From positions 12,317,939-12,381,938 of the forward strand of contig CM055102.1 in assembly GCA_029204225.1 (NCBI GenBank): a stretch of 64,000 nt of DNA, given 5' to 3'. Below the pieces are notes generated by a model. It saw nothing but the letters and a program-made list of their open reading frames with translations, made no database searches and was not told the DNA's origin. The position numbers and the translations under genes are program-made. The DNA is from Diphasiastrum complanatum (lineage: Eukaryota > Streptophyta > Lycopodiopsida > Lycopodiales > Lycopodiaceae). Positions 47,290 to 59,839 of this stretch are shown piece by piece (position 1 is the stretch's first letter; each line of letters begins with the position of its first letter).

Positions 47290-47307
47290 CTCCTCCTAAA
47301 AATGTAT

Positions 47308-48850
47308 CTAATGTGGATCAAGCATTGATCTTGAGATAAGACCAAGATTAGACCTATGCTTCGAGAAGGAACTTTTGCAAAGTGGCTTTGTGAGAAGATC
47401 AGCAATACATGAAGATGTGTCGACATGTTCTAAATTGATTTCACCTCCAATGAGTTTTTCCCTTACAAAATGGTGTGCCACTTTTATATGCTTGCTTCTT
47501 GCATGAAAAATAGGATTGTTTGCAAGAGCTTGTGCCGATATGTTGTTACATTTGATCAAGGGAAGATCATCCTCTTTGATGCAATTTAGCTCCATGATTA
47601 ACCTCTTGATCCAAAGCACCTCTTTAGTTGTTGTAGTGAGTGCTTTGTACTCGGCCTCACAAGATGATAGAGATACGGTATCGTGCTTCTTTGAAAGCCA
47701 AGACACAAGATTGCCTCCAAGAAAGATAGCATATGCATTAATGGACTTTCGATCCATTTTATCACTTGCAAAATTGGAATCTGAATAGCCAACAATGGTT
47801 AGATCTTCATTCTTGTCAAATAAACCATAATCTTGAGTAGAAGATACATATCTTAGAACTCTCTTGGCCATCTTCCAATGTTGGATCTTGGGATCTTGCA
47901 TAAATTGACTCAATTTGTGCACACAATAGCTCAAATCGGGCCAAATTAAAGAGCCTATAAGACTCCTATAAAGTGTGATGTCCTCGAAGGATCTTTCATC
48001 ACCTTTAATAGGATCTTTTACATGTTGCTCCATGGGAGTATCTATGCCTTTACAACTTTGCATATTGAATTTTCTCAACATAGAAAAGACATATCTAGAT
48101 TGACAAATAAAAGCATACTCTTCATGAAAATCAATCTCAAGGCCCAAAATGTAATGGATCTCTCCTAGATCTTGCATTTTAAATTCTTTTCCTATTGCCT
48201 CTTTGGTTTCTTGAACTAGCATCAAACAACTTCCACTAAGAATAATGTCATCTACATAGATTAGGAGAATGACAATATTACTACCATCAATTTTTAAGTA
48301 CATAGAAGGATCATAGTCACTAAGCACAAATCCTAATGAAAGTAGAAAGTTGTTGAGTCTTGAATACCATGATCTAGGTGCTTGCTTTAAGCCATAAAGA
48401 CTTCTAAATCGCAAACACACCTTAGATTTATCCTTGATAAATCCTTGAGGCTGTTCCATGTATATCTCCTCTTCAAGATAACCATTCAAAAAAGCGTTGG
48501 AGACATCAAGTTGAAATAGTTTCCACTTAAAAAATAAGGCAAGAGAGATTATGATTCTTATTGTCACCATCTTTGCTACGGGAGCAAAGGTTTCTTCATA
48601 GTCAAGGCCATATATTTGCGCAAAGCCTTTAGCACATAATCTTGCCTTGTACTTGTTGATGGAGCCATCATGATTGTACTTGATCTTGAACACCCACTTG
48701 CATCCAATGATATGCGTGTAAGGTGGTGGATTCACTAGCTCCCATGTGTGGTTGGTGATCAAGGCATCATATTCACTTGATTCTATGTGTTGATTTGCTT
48801 GGATAAGTGCTAGAAGAGAACTTGTGAGATAGTTTCAAATCTTGGTGATT
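47308..48850 (-). pseudogene. Copia-A reverse transcriptase and RNase H, nearly open
   Basis: A 484-codon frame at 48762-47308. RT motifs: CKWVFKIKYNHDGSINKYKA (residues 21-40), FQLDVSNAFLNG (83-94), LYGLKQAPRSWY (122-133), LLIYVDDIIL (166-175, catalytic YVDD), DLGEIHYILGLE. A small deletion fuses LIGSLI to WPDLSYC, removing the usual YLTxTRP bridge. RNase H: GYSDSNFASDKMDRKS, SSCEAEYKAL, then KCNNISAQAL, where the catalytic Asp of CDN is Asn. Ends RSMLDPH and stop beside the polypurine tract. Integrase and everything upstream of 48850 are missing. The best-preserved coding piece here, but not functional as it stands. Confidence 0.88.
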
Positions 48851-48932
48851 TCTTTTGAAAGCATTTGTTGTTGTTCAAAGGAGTGCTTTGTGCATTGAAG
48901 CAGGTTGAAAGAGAAGATCAGGTCATTGCTAC

Positions 48933-50655
48933 ATGGCAACCTCAATTGGAGTCATGTTGGAAGCCAATGATAGGCTTATCTCAAGTAATTATTCATTGTG
49001 GAAAGTGAGGATGGAGTCACTTCTTGAGATGAATGATATTTTGGATATTGTTGTAGGTTTGGAGGAGAGACCAGCAACACAACAAGATAAATTGAGGTAT
49101 GACAAGACGTCCAAGAAGGCTCTACACATGATAAAGATGAATGTTACCAATGAACTTCTCAAGGAAGTTGGTAAGTGCACATCATCTTTGGAAGCTTGGA
49201 ATTCATTGAAGAAGCTATATGAATCCAAGTCTACTTCTAGAGTGTTGACTCTAAGAAGGCAAATCTTTTCTTGTTTGCAAAAGAATCAAAAATTTGCTTA
49301 GTGTGAGTCAAATGCTAAGTAAGGGCCTCAAGGTGGAGTTTGATGGAGATGCTTGTTTGATCAAAAGGAAGGATGTCTTGATTGGAAAAGGTAAAAGACA
49401 AGGGAAGTTGTTCAAACTTGATGCTTGTGTTATTGCTAACCAGGTTGGATGTGTTGCAAGGGAGCAAATTTCTATTCAAGAGGTTTGGCACAAAAGGATG
49501 GGACACCTCAACTTCAAGTCATTGGAGGTAATGGCAAGGAAGAAGGTTGTGATTGGTCTTCCAAGTTTCTTAAGTATTGACAAGCATGTTTGTGAGTCTT
49601 GTGCTTTGTCTAAGTCACATAGACTACCTTATACTAGATAAATTTCTAGATATACAAAGCCTTTTCAACTTGTATATTCGGATATTCATGGATTTACTAC
49701 AATTAGCAATAGTAGAGCTAAGATGTATGTAACATTCATTGATGATTTTAGTAGATTTTGTTGGATCTATCTACTAAAGAGCAAGGATGAAGTGTATGAT
49801 ATCTTTTTCAAGCTCAAGAATGCAAGGGAGAACCAATTTTCCACAAAGATCAAGTGCTTGAGAGGTGACAATGGTGGTGAGTACATATCTAACAAATTCA
49901 AGGCCTTTTGTGATGAGCATGGGATCAAGAGGGAGTATACAACATGAAGGACCCCACAATAAAATGGAGTGGCTGAAAGGAAGAATAGGACTTTATGTGA
50001 AAGTGCTAAAGCTATGAGGTTAAGTTCTAATCTTGACAAACCATTTTGGGATCAAGCTTTGTTGTGTGCCAATTTCTTGTGCAATAGGTGGCCGAGTGCT
50101 ATTTTGGATGGAAGGACACCTTTTGAGATGCTATTCAAGAGGAGGCCGAGTGTCAACTTTCTAAGAACCTTTGGATGCACATGCTATGTCAACATTACTC
50201 TTGATGATAGGACCAAGGAGGATCCATCTTCAAGAAGAGGTATTTTTGTTGGATATAGTGAGGTGAGTAAAGCCTACAAGGCTTACATTGCTTCTACTAA
50301 CAAAGTGATTGTTGGTAGAGATGTCATTTTTGATGAGGGGATCATTCCAAAGGTGTCTTCAAGCATGATTGATGGTAAAGTGGATGGATCTAACATTCTT
50401 GATGTTGATGAGAAGGATCCTACTTTGGATGGTGGCGATGATGGACCTTCATCAAGACAAAAGCCAAGGAGAACATCAAGAGAAAAACAAGTACCTTCAA
50501 GGCTCACATATGATCAAAAGGGTAAGCAAGTAGTTTCTAGAAATTATGTTGCTTTCCTAACCTCTTTGGATGAGCCTACAAGTGTAGATCAAGCAAGTAA
50601 AGAAGAGGACTGGATCCAAGCAATGGATCTTGAGTATCGATCTCTTATGAAGCGT
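48933..50655 (+). pseudogene. Copia-D gag fused to pre-integrase and integrase
   Basis: Gag N-terminus starts at 48933 (MATSIGVMLEANDRLISSNY). At about 49286 a deletion joins LQKNQK to NLLSVSQMLSKGLKVEF, removing zinc knuckle and protease. The integrase is nearly complete: VWHKRMGHLNFKSLE and CESCALSKSHRLPY (HHCC zinc site), VYSDIHG and FIDDFSRFCWIY (core Asp residues), GDNGGEY, then NGVAERKNRT (catalytic Glu), and the C-terminal FGCTCYVNI, GIFVGYSEVSKAYKAYI. Stops at 49639, 49945 and about 49960 break it. It then continues open into the non-pol segment. No LTR or primer-binding site precedes it. Confidence 0.88.
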
Positions 50656-51415
50656 GGAACATCTTTTGGAAGATCTTCTTGTGTACATGGAGCTATGCAA
50701 GTGGATGGATGTTATCTTGCTGTAAAATCAAGTATTGGATCTAGAAAACAAAGTTTTTTCAATGACTTTGATAGTCAAGTTGAAGATCAAGAGGCTGATC
50801 TCAAAGTGCTTCAAGTAGTCAAAAGAGAGGGTGGCAATTTGGAGCTAGTCAAGAGCATCAAAGGAAAGATAATTGGCAAAGGTGTTATGGATATATTTTT
50901 GTAGCATAGACTCAAGTAAGGTCAAAGTAGCAGCAAGGAAGTGTTGTTCAAGTTTACTTTACTTGTTCTAACTCATGTTTGAGCAATTTCATGTGGATGT
51001 GTGCAAATTGTCAAGATATGGTAAAACTAGCTACATTGGTGAACATTGTTTTGATGTCGGATTTGTACTAGCATTCTTGGCTGGTTTTGCTGATGGAAAT
51101 GAAGCTATTGGAGGCTCATTATATCAATCATTCATGGCCAAGTCATCAAGTGATGATGTCATCTTATGACAAGATGGAGATGGAGGCTCATTCATGGAGT
51201 ATCATGGTGGATAGAAGGCAACAAAGGACAAAGGAGGAGGAGACATGCAAGCAAAAGTTGATCACTCACATTTATTGTTTGTTTGCTGTATTTTTACAGA
51301 GAGTTCAGAGTTGGAAGCATGGTGAAATCATTTCATTTACATTCTACTTGATTCTTCATGTTTTAGTCACATTTTTACATGTAAAATTGATGTAAGAAAT
51401 AGTGAAGCATCCCAA
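50656..51415 (+). other. Copia-D non-pol segment (second copy)
   Basis: Counterpart of 24290-25085. It opens in frame with the integrase linker (MKRGTSFGRSSCVHGAMQVD), ends that frame at 50904, and continues as shared non-coding sequence. It stands where RT should begin. Confidence 0.6.
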
Positions 51416-51715
51416 GTGGACACTATTCTCTATATCAATTATGGTTGTTTATATTTTGAGCATTATATGATCATTGAAAGGAGGTCTATTCTTAGGAGGA
51501 AGATCATTCTTATAATGGATCAAAGTTCTATTGTCAAAAACTATGCTAGGAGTAAGCATATTGAGATACAATATCATTTTGTGAGGGAGCGAGTCATTGC
51601 AAAGGAGGTGGAGCTTCAACATGTGTCTTCAAGGGATATCTTCACCAAAGCATTGGGAAAAGACTTGTTCATAAGCATAAGACTTCACTTGGAGTATTAT
51701 CAAAGTCTATGCTAA
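51416..51715 (+). pseudogene. Copia RNase H C-terminal fragment
   Basis: A 99-codon frame whose second half reads NYARSKHIEIQYHFVRERVI and DIFTKALGKDLF, the end of copia RNase H, up to a stop at 51715. It is directly followed by polypurine GAAGAGGGAG and LTR-D. The counterpart at 25 kb lacks this piece. Confidence 0.8.
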
Positions 51716-51733
51716 AACTAGTTGAAGAGGGAG

Positions 51734-52362
51734 TGTGAAAGATTCAACTAGTTTCATCACATTTTGCAATATTTTCATATTTGGCATATTGAGGCCAAAA
51801 CTTGTTTTAGACTTAGAGGTTGACTTTTCATAGTTTATTAGTCTAAATTTCATTTCAATAAACACTTTTTGAAAATGTGAGAAAGATAGAATGCGAGTTT
51901 GAGTTGGGTACATTGAATCTAGACCCAAAATTAGTAAGGTTAGCATTTTGGTGGGAAAGCCAAGTGGCCAAATAGGGTTTGGACCTGTTATAAAAGGATG
52001 TAACTCATGGAGAGAGTGATCTTCTCTCTTCTCTATTTCATTTCATGCTTATACATGGTTCTCTTGGGTTCTACTATCAATTGGTGCACTATCTTGGTGA
52101 TTGCCTGCAATTCTATGCATAGAATGATCTATATTTGCTATTTTTGGATCCACACGTGTGAAATACAGTAGTTTGCTGGTTTGTACGGACAACAACAGTA
52201 CATAATCATTTCATTCAAGTTTGATCAAGTTCTATTAGTGTTTGCATCTCAAATTGTGTGTAGATGCTGATTTTTCTATATTGGTGAGATTGGTAGTGTA
52301 TTTCTCTTTCTAACCAAAGATCATTCAAGTAGATTGGATCTTAAGGATCTGAAATCTTTCAC
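51734..52362 (+). repeat. Copia-D 3' LTR
   Basis: TGTGAAAGATTCAACTAG ... GAAATCTTTCACA, 629 bp. Shares TTATAAAAGGATG with the 25-kb copy. A heptamer array follows immediately. Confidence 0.85.
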
Positions 52363-52405
52363 ATTGAGGACTAAGAGACAAAAGCTCAGGGCAAAGGGCT
52401 AAGGG

Positions 52406-52459
<54 letters not shown>

Positions 52460-52813
52460 GAGGTGATAAGGACCAAGGGTTAAGAGTGAAGGGCCAGAAG
52501 TTAAGTTTTAGTGGCCAAGGGTTGAGGACTAAGGGAAAAGAGCTAGATGCTGAGGGCCAAAGACCAAGGGCTAAGGGCCAATAGTTAAGGACCAAGAACT
52601 CTTAGCGAAGGGTTAAGAGTTAAGGTCCAAGGGCTAAGGGCCAAGAGTTAAGGACCAAGAGTTAAGAGTGAAGGGCTAAGAATTTAGGACCAAGGACTAA
52701 GAGTTACGGACCGAGGGCTAAGAGTTAAGGGCCAAGGGCTAAGAGTTAAGGTCCAAGGACCAAAGTTCAAGGGTCTAAAATTGGGATTTAGGGTTTAGGG
52801 TCTAGGGTTTAGG
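52363..52813. repeat. Heptamer array ending in TTTAGGG repeats
   Basis: GGACTAA, GGGCCAA, GAGTTAA-type heptamers, with a GA tract at 52409-52462, grade at 52788-52813 into TTTAGGGTTTAGGG. It is the mirror image of the start of the 42-kb array. Confidence 0.9.
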
Positions 52814-52985
52814 ACGGAGCCTCCATAAAAAAAAAAATGGGAGCTCCACCCGCCGCGGCAAGTGGGGCCTCCATAAAAAGATAAAAATAAATTGGGGGCT
52901 CGTTGCGGCAGGTGGGACCTATATAAATTAAAAAGAAATTGGGAGCTCCACTCGCCGCGACGGGTGGAGCCTCTATATAAAAGAA
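52814..52985. repeat. GC/AT alternating repeat, three units
   Basis: Units of about 55-60 bp: CCTCCATAAAA plus an A-rich run, then GGGAGCTCCACCCGCCGCGG and GGTGG. It borders the TTTAGGG end of the array. A short remnant (GGAAGCCCCA) borders the corresponding end at 42.29 kb. Confidence 0.8.
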
Positions 52986-54976
52986 AAAATTAAATTTCCA
53001 TTGTCAAAGTTTCAATTATTTTGTGATTTATTAACATCTTGATATTCTCTTGTTTATTTTTGAAAATGGATTTTGAGAAAGTCCAAAATAAATTGAGACA
53101 GTGTTAAGGGTTAAAGACATGTATCACCACCACTTATATGCATAGGCCAATTTTAATATTACAAATTTAAATATTACTCATTCAATCTTGATTGCATTCT
53201 AGAAGAATCCTACAGATAATGTCATTCTAAAATTAAAAAATAGAATGAATTGATATATTGAATCATTTACAAGTTAAAAATATAACATTTTAAATATCTT
53301 TTGAAACACAACGATGAGCTTAATAAACATAACCATTGAGATGTCAACTTCATTCACAAGCAAGTCTATTGTCAAGTTGCCATATAATGGAAGCCTATGT
53401 TGAAAAAAAGACATGATACAATTATTTCTTAGATGTTCACTACTAGCAATTAACCACATAATATTTATAAGAATAAAAAATCTGCCTTACATAAAACTTG
53501 GCATAGAATGTTAATCATATTGTACTTGCCATTTTTTGAAATTGAAGATTTGAATATGACATGACTTTTGATGTCTACTATCAGAGTTTTATGACATGTA
53601 TGCGATGATATAAAATGAAAAAAGAGTAGATTATGTGATGACAATGATCTTCCATGATGTGACATATTACCTATTGAATTTTGTGTTGACTTGAATACAT
53701 GAAGCTTTAGTATAATTTTTTTTACATATTTAAACCAATACATTTGTACAATATTATTTTTACGTAATAATAATAGTAAACATTCAAATTGCAAAAATTG
53801 TTTATCCAACAAGAATACTTGAACTCGATCACATCAAAAATTCTCATTGTCTTTTCACTCATAAGATTATTAAAAAATGATACATCGGCAACAACAATTT
53901 TTTTTTTCACATAACCACATGACTTATTATACTACATCATAGAAAATTGATTGTTATTATAATTCATGTGATTTTAACTGATTCAACCACTTGAAAGTTT
54001 GGACCAAGATTAATTTGCAGCTATTTCTTTGTGTAAAATGATGGATAGCGAAAGTGAACACCATAATTCTTGCAAATATGCCCATGTCATACAATATCAT
54101 CATAAGGCTACATCATGGGTCACAACACTATAGGGTGTGCAATATTCTTTGATGTTCTTCGATGTTTGTCCTTTTACTATTAACAAATTCATATTGTAGT
54201 TAAAAATTTAAACATTTAAATGAAAGGCCATATTATCCTACAAAACATGTCTCTTTTGAAGTATGGAATTGAAAAAGATAAAGTTTTTTTTAGTAAATGT
54301 TGATTCATCTACAAAGTTTCTTATTATAAGATATCAAAACACATATAATTAAAGTTCTTAGCATGCAGTGCGTCTAAGAAATATTTAAAATAGCTCACCT
54401 CACATCTTTCTTTTGAAGTATTTGAATAGTCTAGGCATGAATGTTTGTAACTGTGTTCTTTTTATTGTAATCTACAATCATGAGTACTAAACTTTTAATA
54501 TCATGTAGCCTAGGTGAATATTAATCATGATGTAGATTCTTTCTATTTTAGAGTCTTATGTCATGTACCATAACATAGATTCAATACTCTAAAAGACAAT
54601 CTATGTGAATGAAAGATTAATGTTGTGTTGTATTTTAATCAAAAACCACAATCTAAATTTTTTTATCTATATACAAAAGTTATCTTAGTGAAAGGAATAA
54701 GAAAAACATTCAAGAATAAGAGTTTTTCTATGAGAGCTTCATAATCAATGTTCTACAATTGGAACCCAAAGGATTTAGAGTGGTACAACCCACTACATCA
54801 AATTAAAGTCTGAGGATCCCTAGCTAACTAGACTTTTACTATCATATGCTCATTGTAATTGACATTGTACCAGTCAACTCATGTCTATATGAGTTCATTT
54901 AACTAAGGCTTGAGCATTTTATGATATCCCAGCAAAAAAGTTGGTACTCCAATATTCTAGGGTTTAGGTTTTCACT
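52986..54976. other. AT-rich intergenic DNA, no gene recognised
   Basis: Short frames only (53274-53910 minus), with low-complexity translation. No repeat boundary seen. Confidence 0.6.
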
Positions 54977-55468
54977 TTGTGGAAAGTCGAGGATGTGAAT
55001 AATGAAAAGTCTCCAAAGAAGTTTTTATTTTCAATGAAAAGCTTTGTCAAAGCAATCTTTGCTGCCAGCTATTATTATAAAAAAAAATTGGAACAATCAA
55101 CAAATATCATTACTTGTTTATTTTCTTTTATACGCAAGGACATTGTCCTTGAAAATGAGGATACCTGTCAAAAGTTGAAGGCACTAGAGGTTGAACCGAC
55201 CAAGAAATTGCATGTCATACCCACAAAGAGAAGGTTGCATGAGGAGGACGAAAAGGAGTTTGATCCTAGCAAGCTAAACGTTGTCTTGGCAATTGGAAAT
55301 GCAAAAACTTCAAAGGCAAAACCACCAAGAAGAAAAGTTTTTCCTCCAAAAAATAAAAAGCCCACTGAGATTGAAGAAAAGCCATCATCTAAGGAAGAAG
55401 AGACATCTTTGTTGGGATCTCGTGTTTTGGTGTATTTTCCAGTGAGCAAAAATAGATCAAAGAGTTAA
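54977..55468 (+). CDS. Lysine-rich 163-codon frame, possible Tudor-start fragment
   Basis: Open frame of 163 codons after a possible start at 54977 (the first codon may not be ATG). The middle is rich in Lys, Glu and Pro (AKPPRRKVFPPKNKKPTEIE), like a disordered nuclear linker. Near the end, SLLGSRVLVYFPVSKN resembles the first strands of the Tudor-type domain of plant PDS5-like cohesin cofactors (GSRxKVWWPxDK). The frame stops there, so the rest of the domain is absent. A gene fragment or retrocopy piece is most likely. The upstream part is not recognised. Confidence 0.35.
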   Translation: MWKVEDVNNEKSPKKFLFSMKSFVKAIFAASYYYKKKLEQSTNIITCLFSFIRKDIVLENEDTCQKLKALEVEPTKKLHVIPTKRRLHEEDEKEFDPSKLNVVLAIGNAKTSKAKPPRRKVFPPKNKKPTEIEEKPSSKEEETSLLGSRVLVYFPVSKNRSKS

Positions 55469-56250
55469 TCTCAAAAGAAACATTGGTTAGCTCCGATATA
55501 AATCAACTATTAGACATATAAATATTGAAGTTAAAGAGATAATTACACTATGCAGTTAAAGTTCATCTGTGCAAAAACATTGATTTACAATATACTTAAG
55601 TTTTGTAAAGCTTGTGTTACTTGAATTTGTTAGAAAGCTTGTATTTAGTTAAAGAAATCTTTGAAAGTGTGCTTCAGTTTTGAAAGTTATTGTCCTAGAT
55701 AGAACTCGACAGTATTTATATTTTTTGATATAGTTTCAGTTATCTTTCAATTTGTTGAAAAAAAAATTTGGATATAAAAAATTTTCAATGTCTTTTAAAA
55801 ATGTATATTCCATGTGAGTTTGTGAAGTTATGTGATGTTAAATGAAAAATGTTTTTATAACTTGCATGAAGATGCTCACATACCTCATTATTATCATTAA
55901 ATTTGAATATATTTTGTATCTATTTGTTGACCAAGTTACAAATATAATTAAATTTGAATATTTTAATAAGATAGTTTAATACAAAAAGTATGTTTGATTG
56001 ATATTAAGAAAATACAATATATAATTATGCTATTAAAATTTATTTTGTTGTTTTTGTAAATGTGAATTATAAAATAGACTATATTTAATAACTAGCAAAT
56101 TAAAAAATCAGTACAAAGTGAAAATTATGTAGGTTTTTGGAAGATTTTGAGCATACTTTTTTTGTTGACCTTCTTGATATACAAAAAAACATATTTTGTA
56201 GGTTTATAATTTTTCACATGTTTGTATTTTAAAAATATAAGAAAAGCACA
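55469..56250. other. AT-rich intergenic DNA, no gene recognised
   Basis: Very AT-rich, many stops in all frames, nothing supported. Confidence 0.6.
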
Positions 56251-56259
56251 TCATTTTAA

Positions 56260-56854
56260 AGATTTGTATGCACAAAAAATATGGTTTTTGTAAAATGACC
56301 TTTTTTTTTGGTCAATTTTGAAAGATTCCTTAAGGAGAACCTCATAATACATTTCATCTTCTCATCATCTTCTTCATCAACCTCGTCAACCTGAATACAC
56401 AAATGGTACCCAATATATATACATAATATTACAGATGTGCAAATGTAGATAGCACAGACTGGATGTGCTGTCTGTAGGAAATCGTGGGTGGCTGCAATCG
56501 TTGTCCAGTCAGTTAGCACAGCTGCATGGGGTGAGCGTGAAACGGGTGCGACGTCAGTTAGTGCTAAAGTGACTGTTGGTGATGATGATGCGAAAAGTGC
56601 GTCACTATTGTGAATGGCCTTAGGATTAGATTTATAGGGTGCCTTTGCTTTTAGGACACCTTTGGCATTCTGTAAGATAGTGCCCCCTTTTTGCCTGTCA
56701 CCATAACATGTGTAAAGACACAATGTCACAATTCTTTTGCCTTTTCAAAGTTGCGTGTAAATATACAGACTGCATGACAATGTTAGTAAATATGCAGCAT
56801 GAATGGAGGCAGATTAAAATGGGGTTTAGGAGAGTAGAGAGAATAAATCCAACA
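56260..56854 (-). repeat. Probable copia 3' LTR
   Basis: The minus strand has ATGGGGGG (polypurine) and then TGTTGGATTTATTC at 56854, like the TGTTGGA starts at 35727 and 37330. Contains GACACCTTTGGCATT and GTGTAAAGACACAATGTC, echoes of the repeats at 35.2-35.6 kb. The far end was not resolved. Confidence 0.5.
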
Positions 56855-56861
56855 CCCCCCA

Positions 56862-59835
56862 TTAATCTGGATCCGTTAATGCCTTGATCTTCAGACTGAG
56901 CAATGCACAAAATTTGTTGTGTGCATTAACATTGAGTGCTTTTGTGAAAATGTCTGCAACCATGTCCAGCGTTCTGCAGTACGTTAAGCTTACCTCTCTG
57001 TCAAGTGCCTTGCCCCTAATGTAGTGATATCTTACCTCAATGTGCTTACTCCTAGAATGAAATCTAGGGTTAGCCAATAAGGTAATAGCACTTTGGTTAT
57101 CACAAAATAAAATTGTAGGGATGTACTGATACAGATTGATGTCTGATAGTAATTTTCTCAACCAAAACGCTTTCTTAATAGATTGAGAAGCAGCAATGTA
57201 TTCTGCTTCAGTAGAAGAAAGTGCGATAGAGGTTTGCTTACGATTGTTCCATGAAATAGGGCCACTGTTGAAGAAGAATGTAAATCCAGATGTGGACTTA
57301 CGATTGTCTGCATCTCCTCCCCAGCTTGCATCAGAATAACCACTAAGCTGATGAAGATTGTCATTGTTGACATCTCCATAGCAGATGCACTAGTCCACAA
57401 TAGCTCAAATATATCTCATAACTCGAATAAGAGCCTTCCAATGAGTAATGTCAGGATTAGCCATATATTGGCTGAGTGAGCTAGCAACAAAAGAGACATC
57501 TGGTCTTGTATAGACCATTGCGTACATGAGAGATCCTAGTATCGATTGATATGGATACTCTCTCATCTGCTCCTCTTCTTGCTTGGTCTGGGGACATTGG
57601 TCCTTTGACAGATGCAGGTCTGGATCCATTGGTGAGTGAGCTAACTTGCAATTCATCAAATTGTATCTGTTAAGAACATTATAAAGGTACCTTTGTTGAG
57701 TGATGTAAATCAGTCGATTTTCTCTGTCTCTGTGGATTTCAATTCCCAGACAGAAGAGAGCTTCGCCTAGATCAATCATGTCAAATTCTGAAAACAACAT
57801 ATGTTTTGAATCCTTGACCATATTGGTATTGTTGCTAAAGAGCAACGTATCATCCACGTACAAGGTGATGATAATGAAGGATTGTTGCATTGACTTTGGA
57901 TAAATGTTGCAATCAACAGTGCTCGGTTTAAATCCTTGTTCAATGAGGAATGTGTTGATCCTCTGAAACCAAGCTTTGGCAGATTGTTTAAAGCCGTATA
58001 GTGTTTTGTGGAGTTTATAGACATGATTTTTCATGCCTTCCAGAACGTATCCTTTGGGCTGGATCATGTAGATATCTTCTTGTATCACTCCATTCAGATA
58101 GGTTGTTTGTACATCAAGTTGATGTACTTCGAGGTTGGCAGCCGTAGCATAAGACAAGAGCATTCGGATCGACGAATGTTTGACGACTGGACTTAAAGTA
58201 TCACTATAGTCGACATTCGGGATCTAGGTGAATCCTCGTACTACCAGTCTAGTTTTCCTTCGATCAATTGCTCCGTTGGCATTATATTTGATATTAAAGA
58301 TCCATTTGCAATCAATAATATTGCAGCCGATAGGAGCTTCGACTAGTGACCATGTCTGATTCTTGATCAGAGAGAAATACTTTATGTCCATAGCTTCTCT
58401 CTAGAGATCAGAGTCTGGTTGGCTGAGTGCCTCTTTGACTATCGTCGGTTCCTGTATCAAGACACATGCAAACTCAAGAGTATACCTTATGAGATGTGTG
58501 CGCACTCGGCTTGATCTTCTGAGAGGATTCAACTGATGAACTGCTCCTGGACTTGTTGCTGGGTAGCAGCAACATCTTCATTTGATTTGCTGTCTCGAAG
58601 TGGGTCGACAATAGACACGCCTGAGCCAGAAGCTCGGACTGTCGTGTCAATGGCATGTGATGAAAGTTCTTCTTGAGCAATATCCTTGTCTTTGAGGTCG
58701 ACGAACTGATCCTCGATAAAGACTGTATCCCAGCTATACAAGATTTGCTGGGTATCAGGATTGTATAGCTTGTAAGTGTTATCAAATGAAGTATATCTGA
58801 TCAGGATGGTCTTGAGACCTTGGAAGTCCAATTTCTTTCTTGTGTCCTTTGGGATCTACACGTAGGCAATGCACCCAAACACTCTTAGGTTTTTCAAAGA
58901 AGGCTTAGAGCCTGTCCACACCTCGTGGAGTGTCTTGTCTAAGAGGGCCTTGGTCGAACATCTGTTTTGGACGTAAGCTGCAGTGGAGACAGCTTCAGCC
59001 TAGAATCTCTTGGGCAACGATGCATGCGATAGCATACATTTAGCAGATTCAACCAGAGTACAGTTCTTCCTCTCAACTAAGCCATTTGACTAAGGATTGT
59101 AAGGAGTGATAAATTGCTGTTCAATGCCTTGGCTTTGGCAGTAGTCCTTAAACTTGACAGAGATATATTCTCCACCATTGTCTGACCTTAGGGCCTTGAT
59201 TGTCCTTCCAGTCTCCTTTTCTGCACCCTTCTTGAAGATTCTAAAGCAGTTGAAGGCTTATGATTTTTTCTTTATAAAATACACCATAGTCCTTCTAGAG
59301 AATTCGTCAATAAACGTTATAGAATACTTGGCATCCTTCAGCGAAGGATTTTTCATTGGGCCACAAATATCTGAATGTACAACATCTAGCAATCCTCTAG
59401 CAACATGCTGATGGCCTGACTTAAATGGTTTCCTAGTTTGCCTACCAACTAGATAGTCTTGACAGACAGGTAACTCAACTTTTTTCGAGAGGATAGTCGA
59501 GATCAAGAACAATAGATTGTCTAGACATTCGTTGTACAACAACATGATTTAAATAACCAAGTCTATAATGCCAAAGTAAACCTTTATTTGAATGAATTGA
59601 AGTACTGAGAGCCTGACTAGAGGTAGAAAAACAATGACTCAATCTATACAAGTATCCATGTCCCTTTCCGAGTGCCAGGATCTTGCCTGTCCTATCAACT
59701 ACTTTACACTGATCACATTCAAATTTTACTCTATGTCCTAGATCTATGATTCTACTTATAGAGAGCAGATTTGTAGATAAATTTGGTACATAAAGGACTT
59801 TAGAGAGTATCTTAGACTGATCATTTACAAAGCAT
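56862..59835 (-). pseudogene. Copia pol: pre-integrase, integrase, RT, RNase H
   Basis: From 59835: VLYVPNLSTNLLSISRIIDL and LLWHYRLGYLNH (pre-integrase); frame 59545-59258 with CQDYLVGRQTRKPFKSGHQH, VHSDICGPM and FIDEFSRRTMVYF (integrase core); decayed integrase to 58480 (DTVFIEDQFVDL). RT: WIFNIKYNANGAIDRR, frame 58163-57405 with VHQLDVQTTYLNG, LYGFKQSAKAWF, TLYVDDTLLF (YVDD), LGSLMYAMVYTRPDVSFV. RNase H: SGYSDASW-type region near 57330, then CDNQSAITLLANPRFHSRSK and DIFTKALNVN. Frameshifts at about 57400, 57160 and through the integrase, plus stops. Integrase zinc-site residues are partly lost. Confidence 0.87.
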
Positions 59836-59839
59836 AATC

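Noticed and set aside
47308-48762. Active copia element
   Set aside because: The 484-codon frame lacks integrase, has a deletion in RT and an Asp-to-Asn change in RNase H, and has no matching 5' LTR.
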